Assembly: GCA_900316495.1 (NCBI GenBank)
Contig: ONDC01000010.1
Coordinates: forward strand, 1 to 32,653
Reading direction: 5' to 3'
DNA: 32,653 nt
From: an uncultured Eubacteriales bacterium
Lineage (GTDB): Bacteria; Bacillota; Clostridia; Oscillospirales; Acutalibacteraceae
Position numbers and translations under genes: made by a program. A model generated the notes under the pieces. It had not been told where the DNA came from. It saw only the letters and a program-made list of their open reading frames with translations, and ran no database searches. Positions within the stretch are counted from its first letter, which is position 1. Each line of letters begins with the position of its first letter. This document shows, piece after piece, positions 14,038 to 22,237 of the stretch.

Positions 14038-14580
14038 TCAACCAAAGTATCTCTTAAGCAGACCTGCGAATGCCTTGCCGTGGCGAGCCTCGTCGCGAGC
14101 CATTTCATGAACGGTGTCATGGATTGCGTCGAGATTGAGCGCCTTGGCGCGCTTTGCCAGATCGGTTTTGCCGGCGGTAGCGCCGTTCTCAGCTTCGACT
14201 CTCATTTCAAGATTCTTCTTGGTGGAATCGGTGACGACCTCGCCCAGAAGCTCGGCGAACTTCGCGGCATGCTCGGCCTCTTCAAAGGCAGCCTTTTCCC
14301 AATAAAGACCGATCTCAGGATAGCCCTCGCGGAAGGCGACTCTGGACATTGCCAGATACATGCCGACTTCGGAGCACTCGCCGTTGAAGTTGGCTCTCAG
14401 GTCCTCCTTGATGTCCTCGGGAACATCAGAAGCAATGCCGACCACATGCTCGGCAGCCCATGTCATTTCCTCTTCCTGCTTGACGAACTTGGACGCGGGA
14501 ACGCCGCAAACGGGACATACCTCGGGGGCAGCGTCGCCCTCATAAACGTAACCGCAGACTGTGCATACAAATTTTGCCAT
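14038..14580 (-). CDS. Reverse-type rubrerythrin
   Basis: A 180-residue peroxide/oxygen-detoxifying non-heme iron protein. The rubredoxin domain is at the N-terminus, with Cys 6, 9, 22 and 25 in CTVCG and CPVCG pairs. The ferritin-like di-iron domain follows from about residue 40, with helices carrying [19 protein letters not shown], and [10 protein letters not shown]. This domain order is the reverse of classical rubrerythrin and matches the oxygen-inducible revRbr known from clostridia. The ATG follows GGAGG. A strong terminator follows, so the gene is monocistronic or nearly so. It indicates an anaerobe exposed to occasional oxygen. Confidence 0.93.
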   Translation of the reverse strand: MAKFVCTVCGYVYEGDAAPEVCPVCGVPASKFVKQEEEMTWAAEHVVGIASDVPEDIKEDLRANFNGECSEVGMYLAMSRVAFREGYPEIGLYWEKAAFEEAEHAAKFAELLGEVVTDSTKKNLEMRVEAENGATAGKTDLAKRAKALNLDAIHDTVHEMARDEARHGKAFAGLLKRYFG

Positions 14581-14602
14581 ACTATTTTACCTCCGTTTTT
14601 TC

Positions 14603-14635
14603 AGTACGCCTGACATATTTGCAATCAGGCGTACT
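14603..14635 (-). promoter_or_regulatory. Stem-loop in the rubrerythrin 5' leader
   Basis: AGTACGCCTGA (14603-14613) and TCAGGCGTACT (14625-14635) form a perfect 11-bp stem with an 11-nt loop between the predicted transcription start and the GGAGG site. It could stabilise the mRNA, or as DNA be an operator. Nothing in it matches a PerR box. Confidence 0.6.
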
Positions 14636-14643
14636 TTTATTAA

Positions 14644-14652
14644 ATTATAACA
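14644..14652 (-). promoter_or_regulatory. Extended -10 promoter of the rubrerythrin gene
   Basis: On the minus strand TGTTATAAT gives an extended -10 (TGn plus TATAAT, 14644-14652). No good -35 is found at 16-18 bp; TTGATT at 20 bp is the nearest. The start would be near 14637, just before the stem-loop. Confidence 0.5.
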
Positions 14653-14732
14653 TATTTTTACCAGCAAATAATCAATAAATTGTAAACACAACAAACAGAA
14701 CGGTCTTTTTTTCCTGATCCGGACAGCAGAAT

Positions 14733-14774
14733 AAAAAGCCGCATGCAGAGTGTCACGGACAGCCTGCATGCGGC
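14733..14774 (-). terminator. Terminator of the GGDEF gene
   Basis: GCCGCATGCAG (14738-14748) pairs perfectly with CTGCATGCGGC (14764-14774); the minus strand continues into TTTTT. It sits 16 nt after the stop codon of the GGDEF gene. Confidence 0.85.
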
Positions 14775-14790
14775 GGAACAGGATATTGTA

Positions 14791-17700
14791 TTACGCTCTT
14801 TTTTTCTTAGGCTTTTCGGCGTCCTCGCGGGACTCGCCCTGATAAATGCGGTAGTTGCCCTTGGTGGACTTCTTGACCACATACAGCGCGCTGTCGGCGC
14901 ACTTCAAGGCCTCTGAGACGGCGTTCATGCTCGCCTCCTGCGAGGTGGCGATGCCGATGGAGCAATTGACGCGGCGGTTCTTGGGAACCTCGAAGTCGTG
15001 ACCCATCTTGGACTTGATCTCGCCCTCGAAGCCGTTGGAATCGTCAAGCTTTTTGTAAATCGCCTGCGCGACACGTTCGCCCTCCTTGGCGTCCGCGTCC
15101 GGCAGGATGACAAGGAACTCGTCGCCGCCGTAACGCACGCTGTAGCCGGTATCGCCCACGATGTCCTTGAAGAGCTTGGAGAAGGAGACCAGCAGCACGT
15201 CGCCGATGTCGTGACCGAAGGTGTCGTTGTAGAACTTGAAGTTATCGAGGTCGATGTAGAGAACGGTGGTGGGAATTTCGCGGGTGCGCTTCTTAGCGGC
15301 CAGCTTGTCGAATTCCTCGTCAAGATACTTGGCGAAGCCCTGACGGTTGAGCAAACCGGTGAGCATATCGGTGACGGAGGTCTTTTCGAGCTTGGCGTTC
15401 ATCTCCTGAATTTCCAGACGCGCCTTGAGACGGCGGGTGGAATCGATGAGCTGACGGAAGGTGAAGCGGAGGATGTTCAGATCGTCCTCGTCGAGCATCT
15501 TGTAGTTGTGGACAAAGTTGTCATGCGAATGAATATAGCCGATAAAGAGATGTGTCAGCTCGTCCCTGTCATAGAGCGGCACGCAGAGTATGGAGAACAC
15601 CTGGTTGATGCCGAAATTGCTGATGAATTTGGAATAATCGTAAAATCTCTTTTCCGTGCGGGTGATCACGAACGGCTGCTGGGGACTCCGGAAGAAATCG
15701 ACAATGCTGTTGATGCGGAAGGAGCTGATGTCGGTGTTCTTCTCGGTGTAATCGGTGACGACCTCGTCGCCGTTGACGGTGAGCATCATGACGTCGTCCA
15801 CCGGGAAGTTGCGCTTAATGAGCTTGACCGACTTCATGTAGAGCGCCTGCACGTTTTCGACGGTATCGCTGTTCATGAGCTTCTGCCAGGAGGACAGGAA
15901 GCGGATGTTCTTATTCTGCCTGTCAAGCTCCATTTCGGAACCGACACGGCGCGCCAGCTCGATGAGCTGGAAGGAGGAAATTTTCTTCAGACCCGAGCCG
16001 ATCTTCTTGGTAGCGACATTCTTGTTATTGAGGATGGCGAAGAGTCTGTCAGCCTTCTCGTTGCAGCCGTGCTTCTTGAAGTGATCGATGCACTTGTTGA
16101 GTACCTTCTTGAAGTTGTCCATATCGCCCTTTTCCTTATAGAAGGCGGACTGCTCGATGGCAAAGATCATGTAAACGAAGAAATACAGGTCGTCGGCGCG
16201 CTCCATGTGGTATTTCGCCTTGTCGAACAACGCCTGCGCCTCTTCGGGGTTGGACTTCTTCATGAGCAGCGCCTTGCTGATGTAGAAGAGGAAAAGCTCG
16301 TTGTCCCACGCGGTGTAGTCAGGCGTTCCGTTGGGGAAGAGGAGGTGATGCAGGATGTACTCCATCTTGTTGAGATAGAACTGCGCGTTGTATTCGATGT
16401 GGAGCTTGTAGTTGCAGTAGACCAGCATACCGTAGAGCTTGGACATGTTACAGTATTTGAGGTTGATCTGATCCAGATATTTCATGATGCGGATGGTGGT
16501 GGTGATCATCTCGATGGCAACGCCGTACTCGTCCATGAGGATCTCGTTGATCGCCATGTTGTAGAGCGTCATACCGATTTCATCGGCGAAGCCCAGTTTG
16601 TACCACACGTCGATAGCGGAGTTGAAGAAGTCGCTGGCGTAGTTGTAGTGACCCATGATAATGCGGTTGTAGCCGAGACCGTTGTAGATAATGCCGGCTT
16701 CACGCATATTGTCCGCCTGCTCATAGACCTTGAGCTGACACTTGTAGTAATAATCGGCGACGTTGAAGTAGCCGTAGCGGATGGTAAAGCGGATATGCTT
16801 TTCCCACATGAGCAGCAGCAGGTAGTCGTTTTTCAGCTCCTTGGCGATATTGGTGCTGGTGACGACATGCTCGCGGCTCTCGCAGTAATTGAGAGAATCG
16901 CGGTAATAGGTCTGGTCGTTGCCGTAGCCGAACGCGACCACGTAGGCGAGGTTGTTGAGATACTCGTACTTGCGCGCGAGGGAGAGGAAGTCGTTGTCGA
17001 TTTCATACGAGACGCCGAACGCGGACACAAGATAATCTGCCTCCCAGCCTCTCATCATGGCCTTGTAGCGGAGCAGATCCGCCTGGAACATCAGGAAGCC
17101 GTCGCTGCTGCCGTAGGCGATGCGCTTGCATTCGAGGACGAAGTCCATTGCCTTGTCCTCGCAGCGCTTGTAGATATTGGCGAGACAAGCCAGCTCGTTG
17201 AAATTGTATTCGTAGTTGATCTCGTGGAGATCCTTGTTGGTGATATAAATGCCCCGCATGATCTCGCTCATCTCGATGGCGTCGTCGTAGTCGCCGTGGA
17301 GAAAGAGCGCGTTGCCGTAGATATTGTAGAAGATGTAGCGCTCCTTGGCGGTAACGAACATATCGCCCGATTCCAGCTTCTGGCGGATGACATCGAAGTA
17401 CATGAGCGCCTGATCGAGGGCGAGCATATTGATCATGTTGTTGAGCATGATGAGATAGACGGCAAAGAACGCCTTGTCAGGCACAAAGGTGATGTGACGG
17501 TTATCGGAGACGATCATGCTGTCAAATTCCCAGTAGAGCATCATGTTCTTGGTTTCGATGCGCCTGGAGAAGAGATCCCACATATCCTGGATATACTCGT
17601 CGACCTCATACTTTTCATTGAAGTCGGCAAGGACGGAGAAATGCTTTTCGGTGCTTGTATGGGTGAGCTTTTCAAGGAATTCAAGCAGAGATTTTTCGCA

Positions 17701-18180
17701 GTACTGGAGGTTGTCAAAGATCATCAGGAGCGGCACGACGTCGGCGACGGCGTTGAAGATCTTGATGATGTCGGAGATGAACTGCTTATGCTCGAATTCC
17801 GCCTCATTGCGCACGATGGTCTCGATGCGGCGGCAGGTGCCGCATTCGTAATAGGTTTTGAATACGTTGATGTGCAGCGGATAGACGTCGCAATCAGACA
17901 GGAACGTGGCGTAATCGATGTCGGAAAAATACCGCTTGTAAAGCGCGCCGATCCAGTCCATCAGGGGGGCGTAACCCGCCTGCATCATGCCGGGCTTGAA
18001 TTCGTGATAGAGCGTCTGAACCGCGTTCTCGTTGTCGTTGGAGGCGACGAGGACGTCTTCATATTTAATCGTGAAGGTATTGCTGTATTTAATGAAAAGC
18101 AGCTTGCCGGTTTTTTCGTAGGCGTCGTTCATCAAAGAGGCAACTAAGCTGTTGACGTCTTTTTTTGATGTACCTTCCAT
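14791..18180 (-). CDS. Large GAF-GGDEF protein with helical repeats and a degenerate STAND-like N-terminus
   Basis: An 1129-residue cytoplasmic protein predicted to make cyclic di-GMP. ATG 18180 (third of three in-frame ATGs) follows AAAGGA by 9 nt. Residues about 20-230 resemble the AAA_16/STAND module of large regulators: GYAPLMDWIGALY (69-81) and a Walker B-like VPLLMIFDNLQ (149-159), but no GxxxxGK[ST] is found where Walker A should be (about 25-45). Residues about 230-740 are helical with repeated Tyr/Ala/Leu patterns typical of TPRs. Residues about 764-930 look like a GAF domain, then a short coiled coil. The GGDEF domain starts near 934 with TDMLTGLLNR, IDLDNFKFYND, and an intact GGDEF at 1018-1022. 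The RxxD inhibitory site five residues upstream is absent (GDTG). There are no membrane segments. Synthase activity is therefore plausible and input would come through the N-terminal half. Confidence 0.85.
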   Translation of the reverse strand: MEGTSKKDVNSLVASLMNDAYEKTGKLLFIKYSNTFTIKYEDVLVASNDNENAVQTLYHEFKPGMMQAGYAPLMDWIGALYKRYFSDIDYATFLSDCDVYPLHINVFKTYYECGTCRRIETIVRNEAEFEHKQFISDIIKIFNAVADVVPLLMIFDNLQYCEKSLLEFLEKLTHTSTEKHFSVLADFNEKYEVDEYIQDMWDLFSRRIETKNMMLYWEFDSMIVSDNRHITFVPDKAFFAVYLIMLNNMINMLALDQALMYFDVIRQKLESGDMFVTAKERYIFYNIYGNALFLHGDYDDAIEMSEIMRGIYITNKDLHEINYEYNFNELACLANIYKRCEDKAMDFVLECKRIAYGSSDGFLMFQADLLRYKAMMRGWEADYLVSAFGVSYEIDNDFLSLARKYEYLNNLAYVVAFGYGNDQTYYRDSLNYCESREHVVTSTNIAKELKNDYLLLLMWEKHIRFTIRYGYFNVADYYYKCQLKVYEQADNMREAGIIYNGLGYNRIIMGHYNYASDFFNSAIDVWYKLGFADEIGMTLYNMAINEILMDEYGVAIEMITTTIRIMKYLDQINLKYCNMSKLYGMLVYCNYKLHIEYNAQFYLNKMEYILHHLLFPNGTPDYTAWDNELFLFYISKALLMKKSNPEEAQALFDKAKYHMERADDLYFFVYMIFAIEQSAFYKEKGDMDNFKKVLNKCIDHFKKHGCNEKADRLFAILNNKNVATKKIGSGLKKISSFQLIELARRVGSEMELDRQNKNIRFLSSWQKLMNSDTVENVQALYMKSVKLIKRNFPVDDVMMLTVNGDEVVTDYTEKNTDISSFRINSIVDFFRSPQQPFVITRTEKRFYDYSKFISNFGINQVFSILCVPLYDRDELTHLFIGYIHSHDNFVHNYKMLDEDDLNILRFTFRQLIDSTRRLKARLEIQEMNAKLEKTSVTDMLTGLLNRQGFAKYLDEEFDKLAAKKRTREIPTTVLYIDLDNFKFYNDTFGHDIGDVLLVSFSKLFKDIVGDTGYSVRYGGDEFLVILPDADAKEGERVAQAIYKKLDDSNGFEGEIKSKMGHDFEVPKNRRVNCSIGIATSQEASMNAVSEALKCADSALYVVKKSTKGNYRIYQGESREDAEKPKKKRA

Positions 18181-18225
18181 ACAAATCATTCCTTTGCGCA
18201 TTTGATAAGAACTTACATATAATTA

Positions 18226-18254
18226 ATTATATCAATTAACCGCTAAAATTTCAA
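18226..18254 (-). promoter_or_regulatory. Promoter of the GGDEF gene
   Basis: On the minus strand TTGAAA (18249-18254), 17-bp spacer, TATAAT (18226-18231) with TGA before it (extended -10). The A/T runs at 18255-18290 just upstream have UP-element character. The same stretch follows recN and holds only a weak GATAAA/TTTATC hairpin as a possible recN terminator. Confidence 0.8.
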
Positions 18255-18324
18255 TATTTTTTTAAAAAAATTGTTATTTTTTTAAAAATCAAAATCCAGC
18301 TGATAAAGCAAAACAGATTTATCG

Positions 18325-20004
18325 CTACGCAAAAAATCCGGCATTGTTGAGAAGCTCCTCGGCGGTCTGCAGCATGGCGTCGGTGATGACGTCGCCGCCG
18401 TTGATGCGGGCAAGCTCCTGCTTGCGCTGCTCAAAGCTGAGGGGGGTGACGGAGGTGTAGGTTCTGCCGCCCGAGACGTTCTTTTTGATGAGAAGATGGG
18501 TGTCGGCCTGCGCCGCCATCTGCGCGAGATGGGTGATGCAGATAATCTGGCGGGAACGCGAGACCTCGTGCAGCTTTACGCCGACCTTGTGGGCGGCGCG
18601 TCCGGAGATGCCCGTGTCCACCTCGTCGAAGATCATCGTGTCGATGTCGTCGATGTCGGCAAGCACGGTCTTGATGGCGAGCATGATCCGGCTCAGCTCG
18701 CCGCCGGAGGCAATTTTGCCGATCGGCTTGGGCGGTTCGCCGGGATTGGCGGAGATGAGGAATTCCACGCTGTCCGCGCCGTAGAGATGGAGCGCGCAGG
18801 GCTGGATGTCCACCGCCAGCCTGACCGAAGGCATATCAAGGAAAGCAAGCTCCCTGCCCACCGCCTCGCAGAATTTCTCCGCCGCGGCCTTGCGGAGCTG
18901 CGTCAGCTCCTCCGCCGCCTGCAGCGCCCTGTGATAGCTTTCCCGCGCCTTCCGCGTGATCTCTTCAAGCAGCTCGTCGGAGCGCTCGATGGCGTTCAGC
19001 TCGGCGCGCGCCTGCTCAAGAAAAGCAAGCGCCTCCGGCTCGTCGCCGTATTTGCGGCGAATTCTGGCGAGCGCTTCGAGACGCGTTTCGATTTCGTCCA
19101 GCTCGGCGGGATTGAATTCGCTCTCCTCGTTCATGGCGCTCAGCTCGGAGGCAACGTCCTCCAGCTCGTAGACCATGCTGCTGAGACGCTCCGCGAGACC
19201 GCCCGCCCCTTCGCAGACCGGCGAGATCTCCGCGAGCATGGCGGCTCCCTGCTGGAGCATATTCAGTGCGCCGTCGGAATCGTCCCCGCCGTTGAGAAGC
19301 AGGTGGGCGCCGCTCAGGGCGGCGGAAATGCGCTCGGCGTTTTCAATGGCGCTTCTGCGCTTTCTGAGGGCGTCGGTTTCGCCGACGGCGATATGAGCGG
19401 ATTCCAGCTCGTTGATCTGGTAGCGGAGCATGTCGGCGCGCCTTGCCTTTTCCGCGTCGTCGGTGCGCATTCTGCTCAGCTCCCGCGCGGCGGTGGCATA
19501 CGCCCTGTAAAGGGAATCAAAGGCGGTGAGCTTATCGTCATACCCGCCCATGCTGTCGAGGTACTTCCTGTGACGTTCAACCGACATGAGCGCTTGGTTT
19601 TCGTGCTGTCCGTGAATGTTGATGAGTAGCCTGCCGACGGCGCGCAAATCGGAAATGCTCGCGGGACGGTCGTTGATCCGGACGGAATTCTTACCGTCGG
19701 CGCGGATTTCGCGTCGGAGCATGACGGCGCCGCCGTTTTCCCCGTCCGGCTCAAAGCCAAGGTCGGTCAGCTCCCGCAGCGCGGCGGGGGAGACGTTCTC
19801 GAATTCCGCGCTGACAAACGCCCTGTCCGCGCCTGTGCGGATCAGCTCACGGCTGGTGCGCTGTCCCAGCACGGCGTTGATGGAATCGACAAGGATCGAC
19901 TTGCCGGCGCCGGTTTCGCCGGTCAGCACGTTGAAGCCCCTGCTGAAATCTATTTCCGCGCGTTCAATGACCGCGATATTTTCAATATACAGCTTACTTA
20001 ACAT
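18325..20004 (-). CDS. recN: DNA repair protein RecN
   Basis: A 559-residue SMC-like ATPase acting in double-strand break repair. Walker A is GETGAGKS (29-36). The middle (about 150-350) is a long charged coiled-coil region. The C-terminal head carries the ABC signature ASGGELSRIML and Walker B DTMIFDEVDTGISG, then CITHLAQMAAQAD. Length and motif order are standard for RecN. It is last in the long minus-strand operon, 51 nt after argR, as in many Firmicutes. The start ATG has only a weak ribosome site (AGGA, well upstream). Confidence 0.97.
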   Translation of the reverse strand: MLSKLYIENIAVIERAEIDFSRGFNVLTGETGAGKSILVDSINAVLGQRTSRELIRTGADRAFVSAEFENVSPAALRELTDLGFEPDGENGGAVMLRREIRADGKNSVRINDRPASISDLRAVGRLLINIHGQHENQALMSVERHRKYLDSMGGYDDKLTAFDSLYRAYATAARELSRMRTDDAEKARRADMLRYQINELESAHIAVGETDALRKRRSAIENAERISAALSGAHLLLNGGDDSDGALNMLQQGAAMLAEISPVCEGAGGLAERLSSMVYELEDVASELSAMNEESEFNPAELDEIETRLEALARIRRKYGDEPEALAFLEQARAELNAIERSDELLEEITRKARESYHRALQAAEELTQLRKAAAEKFCEAVGRELAFLDMPSVRLAVDIQPCALHLYGADSVEFLISANPGEPPKPIGKIASGGELSRIMLAIKTVLADIDDIDTMIFDEVDTGISGRAAHKVGVKLHEVSRSRQIICITHLAQMAAQADTHLLIKKNVSGGRTYTSVTPLSFEQRKQELARINGGDVITDAMLQTAEELLNNAGFFA

Positions 20005-20055
20005 ATTTTTACGATCAGTCCTGTTTGTTTCGTAATAAGAATTCCCGGAGAGGCG

Positions 20056-20520
20056 TCACGCGCCGGGCAGCAAATGCTGCAGCTCGTCGGTGAGCGACTC
20101 CGCGTCCTTCTCCGTGCGGCAGAGAAGAAAGACGGTATCCTCGCCGGCGAGGGTGCCGACGATGTTCTCTCTGCCGACGTTGTCGAGGGCTGCGCAGACC
20201 GCCTGCGCCATACCCGTCAGGCATTTGAGACAGACGATATTCTGTCCGCGGGCGACGGAAATGACGTTTTCCGTGAACATGGCGAGAAATTTCGAGGTAC
20301 CGGCGGCGCTTTTCATCCCGCTTTCGGCGTATTTATAGCCGCCGGAGCCGTCCGGCACCTTGATCAGGCGCAGCGAGTTGATGTCACGCGAGACCGTCGC
20401 CTGCGTCACGCTGTAGCCGGATTCGCGGAGCTTCTGCATCAGCGCCTCCTGCGTCTGGACGTTCTGAGAGCGGATGATCTCAAGAATCAATTTCTGTCTG
20501 TTGTTTTTCAAAGCAATCAC
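20056..20520 (-). CDS. argR: Arginine repressor ArgR/AhrC
   Basis: A 154-residue transcription factor that senses arginine and controls arginine synthesis and catabolism. The N-terminal winged helix shows RQKLILEII, then SVTQATVSRDI, the recognition-helix signature. The C-terminal hexamerisation domain contains VGTLAGEDTVFLL, where E-D replaces the usual D-D of the arginine pocket, a conservative change. GTG 20520 has a very close AGGA; a TTG at 20511, giving MKNNRQK, fits the family start better and has AGGA 10 nt away. It lies between nadK and recN, the usual clostridial position. Confidence 0.95.
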   Translation of the reverse strand: MIALKNNRQKLILEIIRSQNVQTQEALMQKLRESGYSVTQATVSRDINSLRLIKVPDGSGGYKYAESGMKSAAGTSKFLAMFTENVISVARGQNIVCLKCLTGMAQAVCAALDNVGRENIVGTLAGEDTVFLLCRTEKDAESLTDELQHLLPGA

Positions 20521-20547
20521 TGTCCTGCCGCCCGGAAGGGGCGAAAA

Positions 20548-21399
20548 TTAATGGAGCATTTTCTCGGTGAAAACCCGTGAAAAGCTGTCCCGCTTGATGA
20601 TGATAAATTTGGCGTTGACCTTGGAGCGGCGGATATGTACGGTGAATTCCTTTTCCATGCGGAACACGCCGTCGCCGTCGATGGTGAGGAAAAGCTCATT
20701 GTCAAAGGAGATTCTCGGCTCGATGTCAAGGAAGGAATCGCTCGCAAAGATGACGGAGCGGTTGCAGAGCGAATGGGGACAGACCGGCGTGAGGATAATG
20801 CTCTTGACGCTCGGATCGACGACCGGGCCGCCCGCCGAAAGCGAGTAGGCGGTGGAGCCGGTGGGGGTGGAGATAATAATGCCGTCGGCGCGGTAATTGA
20901 GACACGCGTCGCTGTTGTGCATAATGCGGAAGTCGATGATGTGGGACATCGCCCCGCGCGACAGCACCACGTCGTTGAGCGCGATATTGCGGTACTTGGT
21001 CTTTCCCTCGTGCCTGACGGAAACGTCGAGCATCATGCGGCGCTGGATCTCGTATTCCTTGGTGAAGAGGCGGGAGATGAGCTTCAGCTCGCTCATTTCC
21101 AGACCCGCCATAAAGCCCAGACGTCCCTGATTGAGTCCCAGGATGGGCTTGTCGTAGACGGCGGCGATGGTCGCCGAACGCAGGATCGTGCCGTCCCCGC
21201 CGAGCGCGATGACCGCGTCGCAGTTTTTGGTCAGCTCATTGACATTTTTCCCCGAAAGGTCGCAGCAATCCCCGTATTTTTCCTTGTCGTCGGCGGTCAT
21301 GAAAACCGTCGCGCCGTGCCGGTGCAGGGCGTTGCAAAGCTCGGTCGTGCTTTCAAGAATGCCCGGCTTGTCGTTGTTTGGCGTTACCAATAGCTTCAT
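20548..21399 (-). CDS. nadK: NAD kinase
   Basis: A 283-residue enzyme that phosphorylates NAD to NADP using ATP. The nucleotide motif ALGGDGTILRSA spans residues 65-76. The LNDVVLSRG segment and the STPTGSTAYSLSAGGP block follow, and all are diagnostic of the family. Length is typical. ATG 21399 follows GGGGA. It sits 37 nt after tlyA and 27 nt before argR in the same operon. Confidence 0.96.
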   Translation of the reverse strand: MKLLVTPNNDKPGILESTTELCNALHRHGATVFMTADDKEKYGDCCDLSGKNVNELTKNCDAVIALGGDGTILRSATIAAVYDKPILGLNQGRLGFMAGLEMSELKLISRLFTKEYEIQRRMMLDVSVRHEGKTKYRNIALNDVVLSRGAMSHIIDFRIMHNSDACLNYRADGIIISTPTGSTAYSLSAGGPVVDPSVKSIILTPVCPHSLCNRSVIFASDSFLDIEPRISFDNELFLTIDGDGVFRMEKEFTVHIRRSKVNAKFIIIKRDSFSRVFTEKMLH

Positions 21400-21436
21400 A
21401 CTTCATTCCCCGTTTGTGCGGCGCATGGAACGGCGC

Positions 21437-22237
21437 TCACAGGCTGCTGTGCGAATCGCGCACTAACTGTCCGACGTCACATTCAAAGGGTGGCGCGTCG
21501 TCGTCCTTTGCCGCGTAAATCAGATATTCGATATTGCCTTCGGGACCCTTGATGGGCGAATAATCGAGTCCCAGAATCCGGAATTTTTGGTCAGCCATAA
21601 GCCCTATGATTTTCCGTATGACCTCGCAGTGGATCTCCGGCTCGCGAACCACGCCCTTCTTGCCGACCTTGCCCTTGCCCGCCTCGAACTGCGGCTTGAT
21701 GAGGCACATGATCTCGCCGCCGTCCCGGAGAAGCGTCCGCACGACGGGCACCACGAGGGTGAGAGAGATGAAGGATACGTCCACGCTGACGAAATCAAGC
21801 GGTTCCCCGATCTGCTCCGGCGTGACGTAACGGATATTGGTGCGTTCCATGTTGACCACGCGGGGGTCAGTGCGCAGCTTCCAGACCAGCTGTCCGTAGC
21901 CGACGTCCACGGAATAGACCTTCCTGGCGCCGTTCTGCAGCATGCAGTCGGTGAAGCCTCCGTGGGAAGCGCCCACGTCCATACAGATCTTGTCCTTCAG
22001 ACCGATGCCGAAAACCCTGACCGCCTTGTCCAGCTTCAGGCCGCCGCGGCTGGCAAAGGGCAGCTTTTCGCCGCGCACCTCGATTTTCGCGTCGGAGCGT
22101 ATCTGCGTGCCGGGCTTGTCCTCCTTCTGATTGTTGACAAAGACAATGCCCTCCATGATCATCGCCTTCGCCTTTTCGCGGCTGTCGGCGAGTCCCGCCT
22201 CAAACACGGCGGTATCAAGTCTCAATTTATCGCTCAA
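21437..22237 (-). CDS. tlyA: TlyA-family rRNA 2'-O-methyltransferase
   Basis: A 266-residue protein with an N-terminal S4 RNA-binding domain (residues about 3-60) and an FtsJ-like methyltransferase domain. SAM binding is seen in ICMDVGASHGGFTDC. Catalytic candidates are the Lys in ASRGGLKLDKA, Asp in SVDVSFIS, Lys in LIKPQFEAGKG and Glu in GNIEYLIYA, the K-D-K-E pattern. The family methylates ribosomal RNA cytidines and is often misnamed hemolysin. The start is TTG 22237 with AAAGGA 9 nt upstream, overlapping the dxs stop by 4 nt (TTGA). Confidence 0.93.
   Translation of the reverse strand: MSDKLRLDTAVFEAGLADSREKAKAMIMEGIVFVNNQKEDKPGTQIRSDAKIEVRGEKLPFASRGGLKLDKAVRVFGIGLKDKICMDVGASHGGFTDCMLQNGARKVYSVDVGYGQLVWKLRTDPRVVNMERTNIRYVTPEQIGEPLDFVSVDVSFISLTLVVPVVRTLLRDGGEIMCLIKPQFEAGKGKVGKKGVVREPEIHCEVIRKIIGLMADQKFRILGLDYSPIKGPEGNIEYLIYAAKDDDAPPFECDVGQLVRDSHSSL

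Noticed and set aside
14998..18147. A 1049-codon open frame on the plus strand opposite the GGDEF gene
   Set aside because: It is in exact codon register with the GGDEF gene, so it stays open simply because that gene avoids TTA, CTA and TCA codons. The translation is low complexity (Val, Glu, Asp, His rich), has no motif and no promoter or ribosome site.
18496..19629. A 377-codon plus-strand frame opposite recN
   Set aside because: Antisense shadow in register with recN; composition is Arg/Gly/Val-rich without motifs.
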